Assembly (NCBI RefSeq): GCF_009193325.2
Contig: NZ_CP059856.1
Location: 1,612,001-1,676,000, forward strand
DNA from: Bacteroides zhangwenhongii
GTDB taxonomy: Bacteria; Bacteroidota; Bacteroidia; Bacteroidales; Bacteroidaceae
Length of the DNA stretch: 64,000 nucleotides
Direction: 5' to 3'
Position 1 is the first letter of the stretch, and each line of letters begins with the position of its first letter. Below, one piece after another: positions 25,138 to 34,238 of the stretch. The translations under genes were made by a program, and so were the position numbers. The notes under the pieces were generated by a model. That model was not told the DNA's origin and searched no databases. It saw only the letters and a list, made by a program, of their open reading frames with translations.

Positions 25138-26217
25138 CTAACGTGTTTGACGTCTTTGCTGCTGACGCCTGCGTTGATTCATCTGGCGTTCCTTGCGCTG
25201 TTCCATTCTTTCCTGCTGGATATGTTGTTCCACTTCGATCTGCTCCGGCTTCTTCTCACGATGTGTTCCCGTACGGCGGCGGTTCATTTCTTCCGGTGTC
25301 AATCGTTGAACATCTTCTTTACCCTTCTCCTTCTCCACTACTCTCTCCAAAGAATCAGCCTTATGATCGGAGAGTTTCTTCAAAGAATCAGCTTCCAAAG
25401 CTTTTATCTTATTCAGCGAATCACGGACAGCAAAAGCAAGTGTATCCGTACAATGATAACGGGTCATGCTAAAGCAATCGGCCAACAATGACCCTGCTTT
25501 TTCCTGTCTTTCCATCGGATAGTAAATGAAGCCTTTTATCTCTTTCATCTGTCCCAATGTATCTGCAAAAAGACGGATTTTCTGAACTCCGGACTCGGTC
25601 ACTGTTGTCCAATGACTAACTGTATCTTTCTCGTAAATCACCTGCATTGCCATAGTGACAGTTCTTAAAGAATCGGCCAACATCGGTTCCAGAAAACGAT
25701 ACCGCACTTCCCACACCAACGTATCCCGATCTTTATAGTTAGAGTCAGTCGGCAAGGTAAACACATATTGATTGTTCATCATCTCACCTGTGAGGCGCAC
25801 CATACGCTGCCACGGCCATACATTAATGCTGTCTCCTTGTTTGGTTGTTTTCGGTTTCTTATCACGCTTGGCTATCAGATCGCCAACAAGTTCCTGCTCA
25901 CTTTTCAAACGTACCTTTACCTTCTCATAAATTTTCGATAACACTTCTGTGTTACGTGTGTACCACACCATAGACGAATCAAACACAGCCTGCGTAGTTC
26001 CGTGTTTCCGAAAGACGGCATCAAGATACAACGCTTTCTTATAGTTCTCGCTATAAGGAAGGTTATCCCCCATAGACTTTGCCAGATGGTAATCATATAA
26101 CAAATTCTCCATCTCTGATTCAGGGATTACCCCACCGGGTCTTTTCACTTTACACCCGGCTACCGCAAAAACCACTATGCAGACAAGACACAGATGAAAC
26201 CGAAACTTATTATTCAT
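25138..26217 (-). CDS. DUF4296 domain lipoprotein
   Basis: A 359-residue lipoprotein with signal MNNKFRFHLCLVCIVVF and lipobox AGC (Cys about 22). Residues 25-115 match DUF4296 (GVIPESEMENLLYDYHLAKSMG...VFRKHGTTQAVFDSSMVWYTRN). A beta-rich middle follows, and the last 80 residues are highly charged and Gln/Arg-rich (RRRQQQRRQTR), probably unstructured. It overlaps lspA by eight bases, so its translation is coupled to the lipoprotein signal peptidase that matures it. Function unknown. Confidence 0.87.
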   Translation of the reverse strand: MNNKFRFHLCLVCIVVFAVAGCKVKRPGGVIPESEMENLLYDYHLAKSMGDNLPYSENYKKALYLDAVFRKHGTTQAVFDSSMVWYTRNTEVLSKIYEKVKVRLKSEQELVGDLIAKRDKKPKTTKQGDSINVWPWQRMVRLTGEMMNNQYVFTLPTDSNYKDRDTLVWEVRYRFLEPMLADSLRTVTMAMQVIYEKDTVSHWTTVTESGVQKIRLFADTLGQMKEIKGFIYYPMERQEKAGSLLADCFSMTRYHCTDTLAFAVRDSLNKIKALEADSLKKLSDHKADSLERVVEKEKGKEDVQRLTPEEMNRRRTGTHREKKPEQIEVEQHIQQERMEQRKERQMNQRRRQQQRRQTR

Positions 26218-26863
26218 GATTCACACTTCTCTTTTCTTCCTTATCCAACGAATGATATGACTCATTCAGATATTTACTATAAAAAAGCAATAAAGCAATG
26301 ATACCACAGCTAATAGCAGCATCAGCAAAATTAAAGATCGGACTAAAGAATATAAAATGCTCGCCACCCACAAACGGCATCCAAGCAGGCCAGTTCGTAT
26401 CTATAATCGGGAAGTAGAACATATCCACAACCTTACCGTAGAACCAGGTAGAATATCCTCCTCCTTCGGGCATAAAGCTCGCAATCTGCGAATGTGTGCT
26501 TTCATTGAAGATCACTCCATAAAAGACACTATCTATAATATTACCCAAAGCACCGGTCAGAATCAAAGCCACACAAACAATATAGCCTGTTTTGAATCCT
26601 TTTTTTATTATCTTGTAGAGATACCACCCTATCAACGCTACCGCAACAATACGGAAAGTGGTCAGGAACAACTTCCCAAAAATCTCCATGCCGAAAGCCA
26701 TTCCATTGTTTTCGGTGAAATAGATATAAAACCAATCCGTCACACGTATGCTTTCATGCCAATACATATGAGTCTTAATCCAGATTTTAATGATCTGGTC
26801 AATAATTAATACGGAAAAGATAACGAGCAGGGCGATTCTCCCTTTCGTGAATAGTTTCTTCAT
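26210..26863 (-). CDS. lspA: Lipoprotein signal peptidase II
   Basis: A 217-residue inner-membrane aspartyl protease that cleaves the signal peptide of prolipoproteins at the lipidated Cys. Four membrane helices; catalytic aspartates in GALGNIIDSVFYG (about 105-117) and FNFADAAISCG (about 180-190). It is longer than proteobacterial LspA (about 165) because of the Bacteroidetes loop SFMPEGGGYSTWFYGKVVDMFYFPI before the second Asp. It is first of a three-gene operon and follows the DksA-like and ileS genes in the same direction. Confidence 0.95.
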   Translation of the reverse strand: MKKLFTKGRIALLVIFSVLIIDQIIKIWIKTHMYWHESIRVTDWFYIYFTENNGMAFGMEIFGKLFLTTFRIVAVALIGWYLYKIIKKGFKTGYIVCVALILTGALGNIIDSVFYGVIFNESTHSQIASFMPEGGGYSTWFYGKVVDMFYFPIIDTNWPAWMPFVGGEHFIFFSPIFNFADAAISCGIIALLLFYSKYLNESYHSLDKEEKRSVNHE

Positions 26864-26886
26864 GTGTTCATTATAAATTAAACATA

Positions 26887-26936
26887 ACGAGCTACAAGTG
26901 CCGTGCGTAAACTTTGCGCAGCTACTTGTAGCTCGT
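26887..26936. repeat. Inverted repeat between the DksA-like gene and lspA
   Basis: Perfect 13-base arms ACGAGCTACAAGT (26887-26899) and ACTTGTAGCTCGT (26924-26936), followed by further CTCGTAGCTTG-like sequence. It may end the ileS-dksA transcript or be a dispersed intergenic element. Confidence 0.7.
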
Positions 26937-26961
26937 CACTCGTAGCTTGTGTAGCTATCTA

Positions 26962-27342
26962 TTATTTTTTACCGCTGTTCTTTGCTTCAATGCTTAATGT
27001 AGCATGAGGAACAGCGCGCAGACGTTCTGCCGGAATCAACTTTCCTGTTTCACGACAGATACCATACGTCTTATTCTCAATACGTACCAAAGCTGCCTGC
27101 AATCCTTGTATGAACTTCAACTGGCGCTGTGCCAGACGGGTTGTTTCTTCTTTGGATAGCGTATTCGCACCTTCTTCCAACACTTTATAGGTAGGAGACG
27201 TATCATCGGTATCATTACCGTCCAATCCCATCAAACTCTTCTTCAACTGTTCATAGTCACGTTGGGCCAATTCCAGTTTCTCCATAATAATGGCACGGAA
27301 TTCTTCGAGTTCCGCATCTGAGTATCTAGTCTTTTCTGCCAT
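26962..27342 (-). CDS. TraR/DksA family protein with reduced zinc finger
   Basis: A 126-residue protein: an N-terminal coiled coil (AELEEFRAIIMEKLELAQRDYEQLKK) with two acidic residues at its turn (DGNDTDD), and the C-terminal DksA region YGICRETGKLIPAERLRAVPHATLSIEAK. Only one of the four zinc cysteines of classical DksA remains, as is usual in Bacteroidetes copies. DksA-type proteins act in the secondary channel of RNA polymerase. It lies 35 bases after ileS, probably in the same transcript. Confidence 0.88.
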   Translation of the reverse strand: MAEKTRYSDAELEEFRAIIMEKLELAQRDYEQLKKSLMGLDGNDTDDTSPTYKVLEEGANTLSKEETTRLAQRQLKFIQGLQAALVRIENKTYGICRETGKLIPAERLRAVPHATLSIEAKNSGKK

Positions 27343-27377
27343 AATCTTACAATTTTAAAAGGTTAATCAATATAGTA

Positions 27378-30300
27378 TTAGTCTTTTATCACATTCACGA
27401 ACAGTGAGAAATCGTCAAAGTTAAGCTCTGTACCGTCTTTCACTTCATCTACAAGTTCTAAAGATGTGCCTAAAACTTGGTTACAAATATAAGTATTATA
27501 TTCTTTTACCGCATCATCTGTTTGCGTATTTTTCGAGATTGTTATTTTTATTTTGTCTGTAATCTCGAAACCGCTTGATTTTCGTATGTTTTGAATACGA
27601 TTTACCAATTCACGGGCAATACCCTCACGCCGCAACTCTTCGGTAACGGTTACTTCAAGCGCAACAGTCAGCTTACCTTCATTGGCAACCAGCCATCCCG
27701 GAATATCCTCACTGAAGATTTCCACATCCGCTGCTTCAATAACAGCTTCCGCTCCATCCAGGTTCAGCACATATTTTCCATTCTTTTCCAGCTCGGCGAT
27801 AGCTTCCTGCGACATTCCGGCAACAGCAGCAGCCACTGCTTTCATTTGTTTTCCAAACTTCGGACCCAATTTCTTAAAGTCGCACTTCACCTTCTTTACC
27901 AATACACCGGCAGCACCATCTACAAATTTAACTTCCTTGACATTAACTTCATTCATTATCAAGTTCTTCACCGCTTCGATATGGGCTTTCTGTTCTTCAT
28001 CTACCACCGGAACCATGATACATTGCAGAGGTTGGCGCACTTTGATATTCACTTTACGACGTAATGCCAATACCATAGACGTTACATCCTGCGCCATTTT
28101 CATACGGGCTTCCAGTTCTTTATCTATGCTATTTTCCTGGTATTCCGGAAATTTAGCCAAGTGGACAGACACAACATTATCACGTCCTGTCGCTGTAATC
28201 AAGTCTGTGTACAACCTGTCGGCATAGAACGGAGCTATCGGCGACATCAATTTAGCCACTGTCTCAAGACATATATACAATGTCTGGTATGCAGACAGTT
28301 TATCCTGTGTAAATTCACCACCCCAGAAACGTTTACGATTCAGACGAACGTACCAATTGGACAAATTATCATTCACAAAGTCGGAAATCAAACGTCCAGC
28401 CTTTGTCGGCTCATATTCATTATAACAGGTATCTACCTCTTTTATCAACGTGTTCAATACAGACAGAATCCAACGGTCGATTTCCGGACGTTCCGCCATC
28501 GGCACATCCGCTTCCTTATATTCAAATCCGTCAACATTGGCATAAAGCGCAAAGAACGAATAGGTATTATATAAAGTACCGAAGAATTTACGACGGACTT
28601 CTTCTATTCCGTCTACATCGAATTTCAAATTATCCCACGGAGACGAGTTGGTAATCATATACCAGCGCAACGGGTCAGAACCATATTTCTCAATTGTACT
28701 AAACGGATCGACAGCATTACCCAAACGCTTGGACATCTTGTTACCGTTCTTATCCAACACTAATCCGTTAGAAATTACCGCTTTATAAGATACACTGTCG
28801 AATACCATAGTGGCAATCGCATGCAATGTGAAGAACCATCCGCGTGTCTGATCCACTCCTTCTGCAATGAAATCGGCAGGATATACCTGACGGCTATCCA
28901 ACAGTTCCTTGTTTTCAAACGGATAATGGATCTGTGCGTATGGCATGGAACCAGAATCGAACCAAACATCTATCAAGTCCATTTCACGCTTCATCGGCTT
29001 ACCGTCTTTAGAAACCAAAATAATATCATCCACGTACGGGCGGTGAAGGTCAATCTTGTCATAGTTCTGCTCTGTATATTCACCCGGAACAAATCCCTTA
29101 TCCTTATACGGGTTCGACTGCATGAATCCGGCAGCCACCGATTTCTCTATTTCATTATAAAGTTCCTCTACGGATTCAATACACTTTTCGTCCGTATTAT
29201 CTTCCGTGCGCCAGATAGGAAGCGGAGTTCCCCAATAACGTGAACGGCTTAAGTTCCAGTCATTCAAGTTTTCCAGCCATTTACCGAAGCGTCCTGTTCC
29301 GGTAGACTCCGGTTTCCAGTTGATAGTCTTGTTCAATTCCATCATACGCTCCTTGCAAGCTGTAGAACGGATAAACCAGCTATCCAACGGATAATAAAGT
29401 ACCGGTTTGTCTGTACGCCAACAGTGCGGATAGTTATGGACGTGCTTTTCTATTTTGAAAGCTTGCTTACCAGCCTTCATCATCATGCAAAGAGCAATAT
29501 CCAAAGATTCGGCAGTCTGGGCAGCCTTCTCATCATATTTTCCGTCCACCGTAAACTGCGGGTCATAAGCATTCTTCACCCATGCGCCTTGATATTCCTT
29601 ATATTTATCTACATCCACGCATTCCTTGACAAATCTTTCATCCAGTTCATCCAATAAATAGAACTTACCGGTAAGATCTACCATCGGGCGGGTTTCACCT
29701 TTCTTATTTATCATGAACAATGACGGAATACCTGCCGCACGTGCCACATTCGCATCATCCGCACCAAAAGTCGGTGCAATGTGCACGATACCCGTACCGT
29801 CTTCCGTCGTCACATAATCCCCTTGAATAACCCGGAAGCCTTTATCGCTGACTTTCCACATTCCGTCTTCGGAAACCTCTATCGGTTTCACCCAAGGAAT
29901 GAGTTGTTCATATTCCATGCCCACCAGTTCCGTCCCTTTATATTCGGCCACTACCTTGAACGGAACCAGCTTATCTCCCGGTTTGTAATCTTCCAGATTC
30001 AAGTCCGCAGCTTTCGGATTAAAGTGAGTATTTAACAACGCCTTAGCCAAAACAACCGTAATCGGTTCTCCATTATATGCATTGTATGACTGTACAACCA
30101 CATAATCAAATTTCGGGCCGACACAGAGTGCCGTATTTGAAGGCAATGTCCATGGAGTGGTGGTCCAAGCAAGGAAATAAGGGGTTCCCCATCCGGTCAT
30201 TTCCGGTTTCGGGTCCTTTATCTTGAATTGGGCAACCATCGTCGTATCCTTCACATCCCGGTAACATCCCGGCTGGTTCAGCTCATGAGAACTCAACCCC

Positions 30301-30866
30301 GTTCCTGCTGCCGGAGAATACGGCTGGATGGTATATCCTTTATACAACAATCCTTTCTTATATAATTGCTTTAACAGCCACCAAAGGGTTTCAATATAAC
30401 GGTTGTCATACGTGATATAGGGATGTTTCATATCCACCCAATATCCCATCTTGTGAGTCAAGTCCTCCCATTCTTTAGTAAACTTCATCACATCCTTGCG
30501 ACAAGCAGCATTATATTCGGCTACGGAGATTTTCTTGCCGATATCCTCCTTTGTGATACCCAACGCCTTTTCTACACCCAATTCTACAGGCAGTCCATGC
30601 GTATCCCATCCGGCTTTACGCTTTACCTGATACCCTTTCATCGTTTTGTAACGGCAGAAAATATCCTTAATCGTACGGGCCATTACATGGTGAATACCCG
30701 GCATACCATTAGCCGAGGGAGGTCCTTCAAAAAAAACGAACGAAAGACAGCCATCACGTTCTGTCATACTCTTGGCGAAAACCTGGTTTTCGTCCCATTT
30801 CTTCAGCACATCTTTGTTCACCTGTGAAAGGTCAAACTGCGAATACTCAGTAAATCTCTTACCCAT
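27378..30866 (-). CDS. ileS: Isoleucyl-tRNA synthetase
   Basis: A 1162-residue class I synthetase charging tRNA-Ile. The HIGH motif appears as GIHHVMART (about 56-64) after FFEGPPSANG; the editing domain lies at about 200-400; the KMSKR loop is NGNKMSKRLGN (about 690). The length and C-terminal part (DUF5915-like, about 950-1162) place it in the ileS2/eukaryote-like type common in Bacteroidetes. The minus-strand box TAAATTTG (30932-30939) serves as promoter. No T-box leader is seen. Confidence 0.96.
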   Translation of the reverse strand: MGKRFTEYSQFDLSQVNKDVLKKWDENQVFAKSMTERDGCLSFVFFEGPPSANGMPGIHHVMARTIKDIFCRYKTMKGYQVKRKAGWDTHGLPVELGVEKALGITKEDIGKKISVAEYNAACRKDVMKFTKEWEDLTHKMGYWVDMKHPYITYDNRYIETLWWLLKQLYKKGLLYKGYTIQPYSPAAGTGLSSHELNQPGCYRDVKDTTMVAQFKIKDPKPEMTGWGTPYFLAWTTTPWTLPSNTALCVGPKFDYVVVQSYNAYNGEPITVVLAKALLNTHFNPKAADLNLEDYKPGDKLVPFKVVAEYKGTELVGMEYEQLIPWVKPIEVSEDGMWKVSDKGFRVIQGDYVTTEDGTGIVHIAPTFGADDANVARAAGIPSLFMINKKGETRPMVDLTGKFYLLDELDERFVKECVDVDKYKEYQGAWVKNAYDPQFTVDGKYDEKAAQTAESLDIALCMMMKAGKQAFKIEKHVHNYPHCWRTDKPVLYYPLDSWFIRSTACKERMMELNKTINWKPESTGTGRFGKWLENLNDWNLSRSRYWGTPLPIWRTEDNTDEKCIESVEELYNEIEKSVAAGFMQSNPYKDKGFVPGEYTEQNYDKIDLHRPYVDDIILVSKDGKPMKREMDLIDVWFDSGSMPYAQIHYPFENKELLDSRQVYPADFIAEGVDQTRGWFFTLHAIATMVFDSVSYKAVISNGLVLDKNGNKMSKRLGNAVDPFSTIEKYGSDPLRWYMITNSSPWDNLKFDVDGIEEVRRKFFGTLYNTYSFFALYANVDGFEYKEADVPMAERPEIDRWILSVLNTLIKEVDTCYNEYEPTKAGRLISDFVNDNLSNWYVRLNRKRFWGGEFTQDKLSAYQTLYICLETVAKLMSPIAPFYADRLYTDLITATGRDNVVSVHLAKFPEYQENSIDKELEARMKMAQDVTSMVLALRRKVNIKVRQPLQCIMVPVVDEEQKAHIEAVKNLIMNEVNVKEVKFVDGAAGVLVKKVKCDFKKLGPKFGKQMKAVAAAVAGMSQEAIAELEKNGKYVLNLDGAEAVIEAADVEIFSEDIPGWLVANEGKLTVALEVTVTEELRREGIARELVNRIQNIRKSSGFEITDKIKITISKNTQTDDAVKEYNTYICNQVLGTSLELVDEVKDGTELNFDDFSLFVNVIKD

Positions 30867-31076
30867 AGCTATATCTACGATTTTACTATTTACAATTTAC
30901 ACTTTGAGGGGTATCCCCGTTTTTAAGGGTGCAAATTTACAAAAACATTTGTTTAGTTGAGCAAAAAGCAAAGACTTTTAATCGGAATCCTATAAAGTTA
31001 ACGATTTAAACTGCCTGTGACCTAAACAAAACAGACCTATCCTTGTTCTACTGAAAAACCTAAAAGCACTTATCTT

Positions 31077-32129
31077 ATGAATTACGGTATTAGTATTTTA
31101 TTCAGAGCAATCCCTTTGGTGATGGCACTCTTTTGCTTCGGATACGGAGCATTCATTTACGGTTACGGAGATGCAGGAGGTCGCGTTGTGGCAGGCCCCG
31201 TCGTTTTTTCACTAGGCATGATATGTATTGCGCTGTTCTGTACGGCGGCTACCATTATCCGGCAAATCATACATACTTATAACCGAGCCGCAAAATATGG
31301 ATTGCCGATCCTTGGTTATCTGGCAGCTATTGCGACAATCATCACAGGAATATGCATCTTCAGTGGAGCTGATTCTCCTTCAGCATTCGTTGCCGGTCAT
31401 GTAATAACCGGTGTCGGATTTATTACAGGCTGCGTAGCCACTGCCGCCACTTCTTCCACCCGCTTTTCTTTTATTCCCGGAAACTCTAAAAGCACAGGGA
31501 ATGAAGTTCCGGATGGAGCTTTTTCTTTGGGAGAAGAACGTACGATGGAAGCCGTTGTAATCACCATATCTTTGGTTGCATGGATATGGGCATTCGTTTT
31601 ATTAGCCAACAGCCATGTTCATCCGGCTTACTTTGTGGCAGGTCATGTAATGGTAGGCCTTGCATGTATTTGTACCAGTCTGATTGCGTTAGTAGCTACT
31701 ATAGCCCGACAGATACGTAATGTATATTCGGAAAAAGAACGTTCACAATGGCCGAAGTTAGTATTACTGATGGGATCTATTTCCTTCATTTGGGGGCTTT
31801 TTGTAATTTTCGCAGACTCAGGAAGTACAAACGGTACTACAGGCTATATCATGCTTGGGCTTGGTTTAGTATGTTACAGTATCTCCAGTAAAGTAATCCT
31901 CCTGGCAAAAATATGGAGACATGAATTCAAATTAGCCAACCGCATTCCTTTAATTCCGGTACTGACGGCATTGGCTTGCTTATTCTTGGCTGCATTTGTA
32001 TTTGAACTTGCCACTGTACATTCGGATTATTTCATTCCCGCCCGCGTCTTATCGGGACTGGGAGCTATCTGTTTTACCTTATTCTCCATCGTCAGTATCC
32101 TCGAAAGCGGTACTTCCGGGAAGGGATAA
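31077..32129 (+). CDS. yhiM: YhiM-like (DUF2776) inner-membrane protein
   Basis: A 350-residue protein with about ten membrane helices, the same length as E. coli YhiM and alike along its whole length: RAIPLVMALFCFGYGAF at the start, three internal VAGHV motifs (FVAGHVITGVG, FVAGHVMVGLA and a looser TTGYIMLGLG), KLANRIPLIPV, and the end ARVLSGLGAICFTLFSIVSIL. E. coli YhiM is linked to acid survival; the function here is unproven. The internal repeat suggests an ancient triplication of a VAGHV unit. It stands alone, divergent from ileS, with a near-consensus TATCCTTG upstream. Confidence 0.88.
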   Translation: MNYGISILFRAIPLVMALFCFGYGAFIYGYGDAGGRVVAGPVVFSLGMICIALFCTAATIIRQIIHTYNRAAKYGLPILGYLAAIATIITGICIFSGADSPSAFVAGHVITGVGFITGCVATAATSSTRFSFIPGNSKSTGNEVPDGAFSLGEERTMEAVVITISLVAWIWAFVLLANSHVHPAYFVAGHVMVGLACICTSLIALVATIARQIRNVYSEKERSQWPKLVLLMGSISFIWGLFVIFADSGSTNGTTGYIMLGLGLVCYSISSKVILLAKIWRHEFKLANRIPLIPVLTALACLFLAAFVFELATVHSDYFIPARVLSGLGAICFTLFSIVSILESGTSGKG

Positions 32130-32154
32130 AACGGGAATAAATCAAAGTTCTTTT

Positions 32155-32257
32155 ACCACAGATTACACGAACCTTCACAGATTAAAGATTAAATGATTCA
32201 TTCTTAATAGAAATAATCCAATAGGAATAATCTGTGCCAATCCGTGTAATCTGTGGT
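32155..32257. repeat. Dispersed intergenic inverted repeat (CCACAGATTAC family), copy 1
   Basis: Outer arms ACCACAGATTACACG (32155-32169) and CGTGTAATCTGTGGT (32243-32257) are perfect; inner arms CACAGATTA (32177-32185) and TAATCTGTG (32228-32236) repeat the same word. A related element lies at 40242-40320. Between convergent genes it could act as a two-way terminator. Confidence 0.85.
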
Positions 32258-32275
32258 GAATTTTGAGCCACTGTC

Positions 32276-33814
32276 TTATTTCTTTAGTCTTACTTCATAA
32301 ACATCACTTCTGCGATCTTTCAGATTACGTACGCTACCATAAGTATGCAGTTCATTCAATAAATCCAGATCCACATCCGAAACAAGAATCATCTCGGTAT
32401 TAGGAGTCGCTTCCGCTCTCTTTCCGTCAGTCGGGAAAGCAAAGTCGCAGGGAGTGAAGACACCGGACTGGGCATATTGAATATCCATATTATGTACACG
32501 AGGAAGATTCCCCACACTTCCCGCAATAACTACAAAACATTCATTTTCAATAGCGCGTGCCTGCGCACATACCCGGACACGGGAATAAGCATTCTGCGTA
32601 TCGGTCAGGAAAGGCACAAATAATATCTGCATCCCTTGATCCGCCATCAAACGGGATAGCTCGGGAAACTCTACGTCATAACAAATTAAAACTCCGATTT
32701 TAGCGCAATCGGTATCAAATGTCTGCAACAACTTACCACCACTCAACCCCCAACTCTTGATTTCATCCGGAGTGACATGCATTTTTTCATACATTTCGTA
32801 TGTACCGTCCCGACGACAAAGGAATCCTACATTGTATAGAAGTCCGTCTTCTTTGACATACGGCATACTTCCGGTAATAATATTGATATTATAACTGATT
32901 GCCAGGTTGATAAATCTGTCGCGAATTTCCTCTGTGTACTTCGCGAGCCCACGAATGGCCTGAGATTCTCCTTTATCATTATACTTCGACATCAAAGGAG
33001 CATTGAAATACTCCGGGAAAAGAACAAAATCACTTTTATAATCCGATACTGCGTCCACGAAAAACTCTACTTGCTCAAACAAATCGTCCAATGTCTTATA
33101 ACTACGCATCTGCCACTGCACCAAGCCTACACGGACTGTTGTTTTCGGATTAATATATTCCTGCGTAGGTGGCTGATAATAAATATTATCCCATTGCAAC
33201 AAACAAGCATAATGTTTCGATTCTTCGTCATTAGGAAGATAATTGGTCATGACCTTACGGACATGAAAATCATTTGACAACTGAAAAGTCAGAACCGGAT
33301 CATAGATTTCGCGCTGACGCACCCGTTCGATGTATTCTTTCGGACGCATCTTATCAGCATATTTATGATAATTGGGGATACGTCCACCAAACATAATAGC
33401 TTTCAGATTCAATGTTTCGCAAAGTTCCTTACGGTATTCATACATACGACGTGCCAGACGCAAACCACGATAACCCGGATGAATAAACACTTCAATACCG
33501 TAGAGGATATTTCCTTTAGGATTATGCGTGTTGAATGTTTCCTTACCTGTCACTTGCGCATACGTATGGTCGTTCTTTACTTTATCATAATCAACAATGA
33601 TAGAAAGAGCACAACCAACTATTTTATCATCGACTACTGTGACAATCTGGCCTTCCGGAAAAATCTTAATTAACTTCTGAATCTGCTCACGAGTCCAAAA
33701 CACATCGCTACCATCTGAATAGACGCGGGTAAACGACTGGGATAGCTGTACATAATCTTCTATTTGCAGATTGCGTATCTGCACTTTATTAATTTTTATC
33801 GGATGTTGTTCCAT
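32276..33814 (-). CDS. GNAT acetyltransferase fused to carbon-nitrogen hydrolase
   Basis: A 512-residue two-domain protein. Residues 10 to about 210 are a GNAT-like acetyltransferase (IVGCALSIIVDYD; GIEVFIHPGYRGLRLARRMYEYR as the acetyl-CoA site). Residues about 228-500 are a nitrilase-superfamily amidase with the Glu-Lys-Cys triad in VLFPEYFNAP, MYEKMHVTP and IGVLICYDVEFPE. This fusion is a known type; its substrate is not. A minus-strand TACCTTTG box (33843-33850) lies 29 bases before the start. The dispersed repeat lies 19 bases past its stop. Confidence 0.92.
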   Translation of the reverse strand: MEQHPIKINKVQIRNLQIEDYVQLSQSFTRVYSDGSDVFWTREQIQKLIKIFPEGQIVTVVDDKIVGCALSIIVDYDKVKNDHTYAQVTGKETFNTHNPKGNILYGIEVFIHPGYRGLRLARRMYEYRKELCETLNLKAIMFGGRIPNYHKYADKMRPKEYIERVRQREIYDPVLTFQLSNDFHVRKVMTNYLPNDEESKHYACLLQWDNIYYQPPTQEYINPKTTVRVGLVQWQMRSYKTLDDLFEQVEFFVDAVSDYKSDFVLFPEYFNAPLMSKYNDKGESQAIRGLAKYTEEIRDRFINLAISYNINIITGSMPYVKEDGLLYNVGFLCRRDGTYEMYEKMHVTPDEIKSWGLSGGKLLQTFDTDCAKIGVLICYDVEFPELSRLMADQGMQILFVPFLTDTQNAYSRVRVCAQARAIENECFVVIAGSVGNLPRVHNMDIQYAQSGVFTPCDFAFPTDGKRAEATPNTEMILVSDVDLDLLNELHTYGSVRNLKDRRSDVYEVRLKK

Positions 33815-33947
33815 AACAATACGTGTTTTATAAAAGATAGTGCAAAGGTATAGCTATTCCTTTAATTGTGTTTTCAAACCAAGAAAAATTTAACAATAGT
33901 ATTTTATGTAAATTGAGTTATTCAATTCAAACTTATCTGCTTTGACA

Positions 33948-34238
33948 TTACTCTAACTCTAATATTTCTTTTACCTCACCTTCTCCTACATGCTTTCGTC
34001 CTTCTCCAAAAGTAAACTTGGTGCCTTCAGAAAAATTATCTCCTAAAGCTCTTCTAATAAGAAAAGCTATTTCAACTATCCCCTCATCTCCGGGATAAAA
34101 ATCTTCCCTATCAAGCAAAGTTATTTGACCAGAAGTTTTTGTCTCCTCAATAAAATCAAATAAAGGGCGGTAACCACTAGAAAATGGAGTTCTACGACCA
34201 TCCTTATATAACCTTATACTAGCTATAATTCTAATCAT
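33948..34238 (-). CDS. Free-standing EF-Tu domain III-like protein
   Basis: A 96-residue protein that follows elongation factor Tu domain III from end to end: RLYKDGRRTPFSSGYRPLFDF corresponds to the EF-Tu block EGGRHTPFxxGYRPQFYF, TSGQITLLDREDFYPGDEGIVEI to VTGxIxL...MPGDNVxM, and FTFGEGRKHVGEGEV to FAIREGGRTVGAGVV. It has no GTPase domain. This is not a decayed copy, because the frame is intact and the start and end fit the domain. Its role is unknown; it may bind partners that normally see EF-Tu. AT-rich surroundings suggest an accessory gene. Confidence 0.75.
   Translation of the reverse strand: MIRIIASIRLYKDGRRTPFSSGYRPLFDFIEETKTSGQITLLDREDFYPGDEGIVEIAFLIRRALGDNFSEGTKFTFGEGRKHVGEGEVKEILELE

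Noticed and set aside
30867..30960. T-box leader ahead of ileS; GGGGTATCCCC palindrome
   Set aside because: The leader is too short, has no T-box sequence, and the palindrome is only 11 bases.
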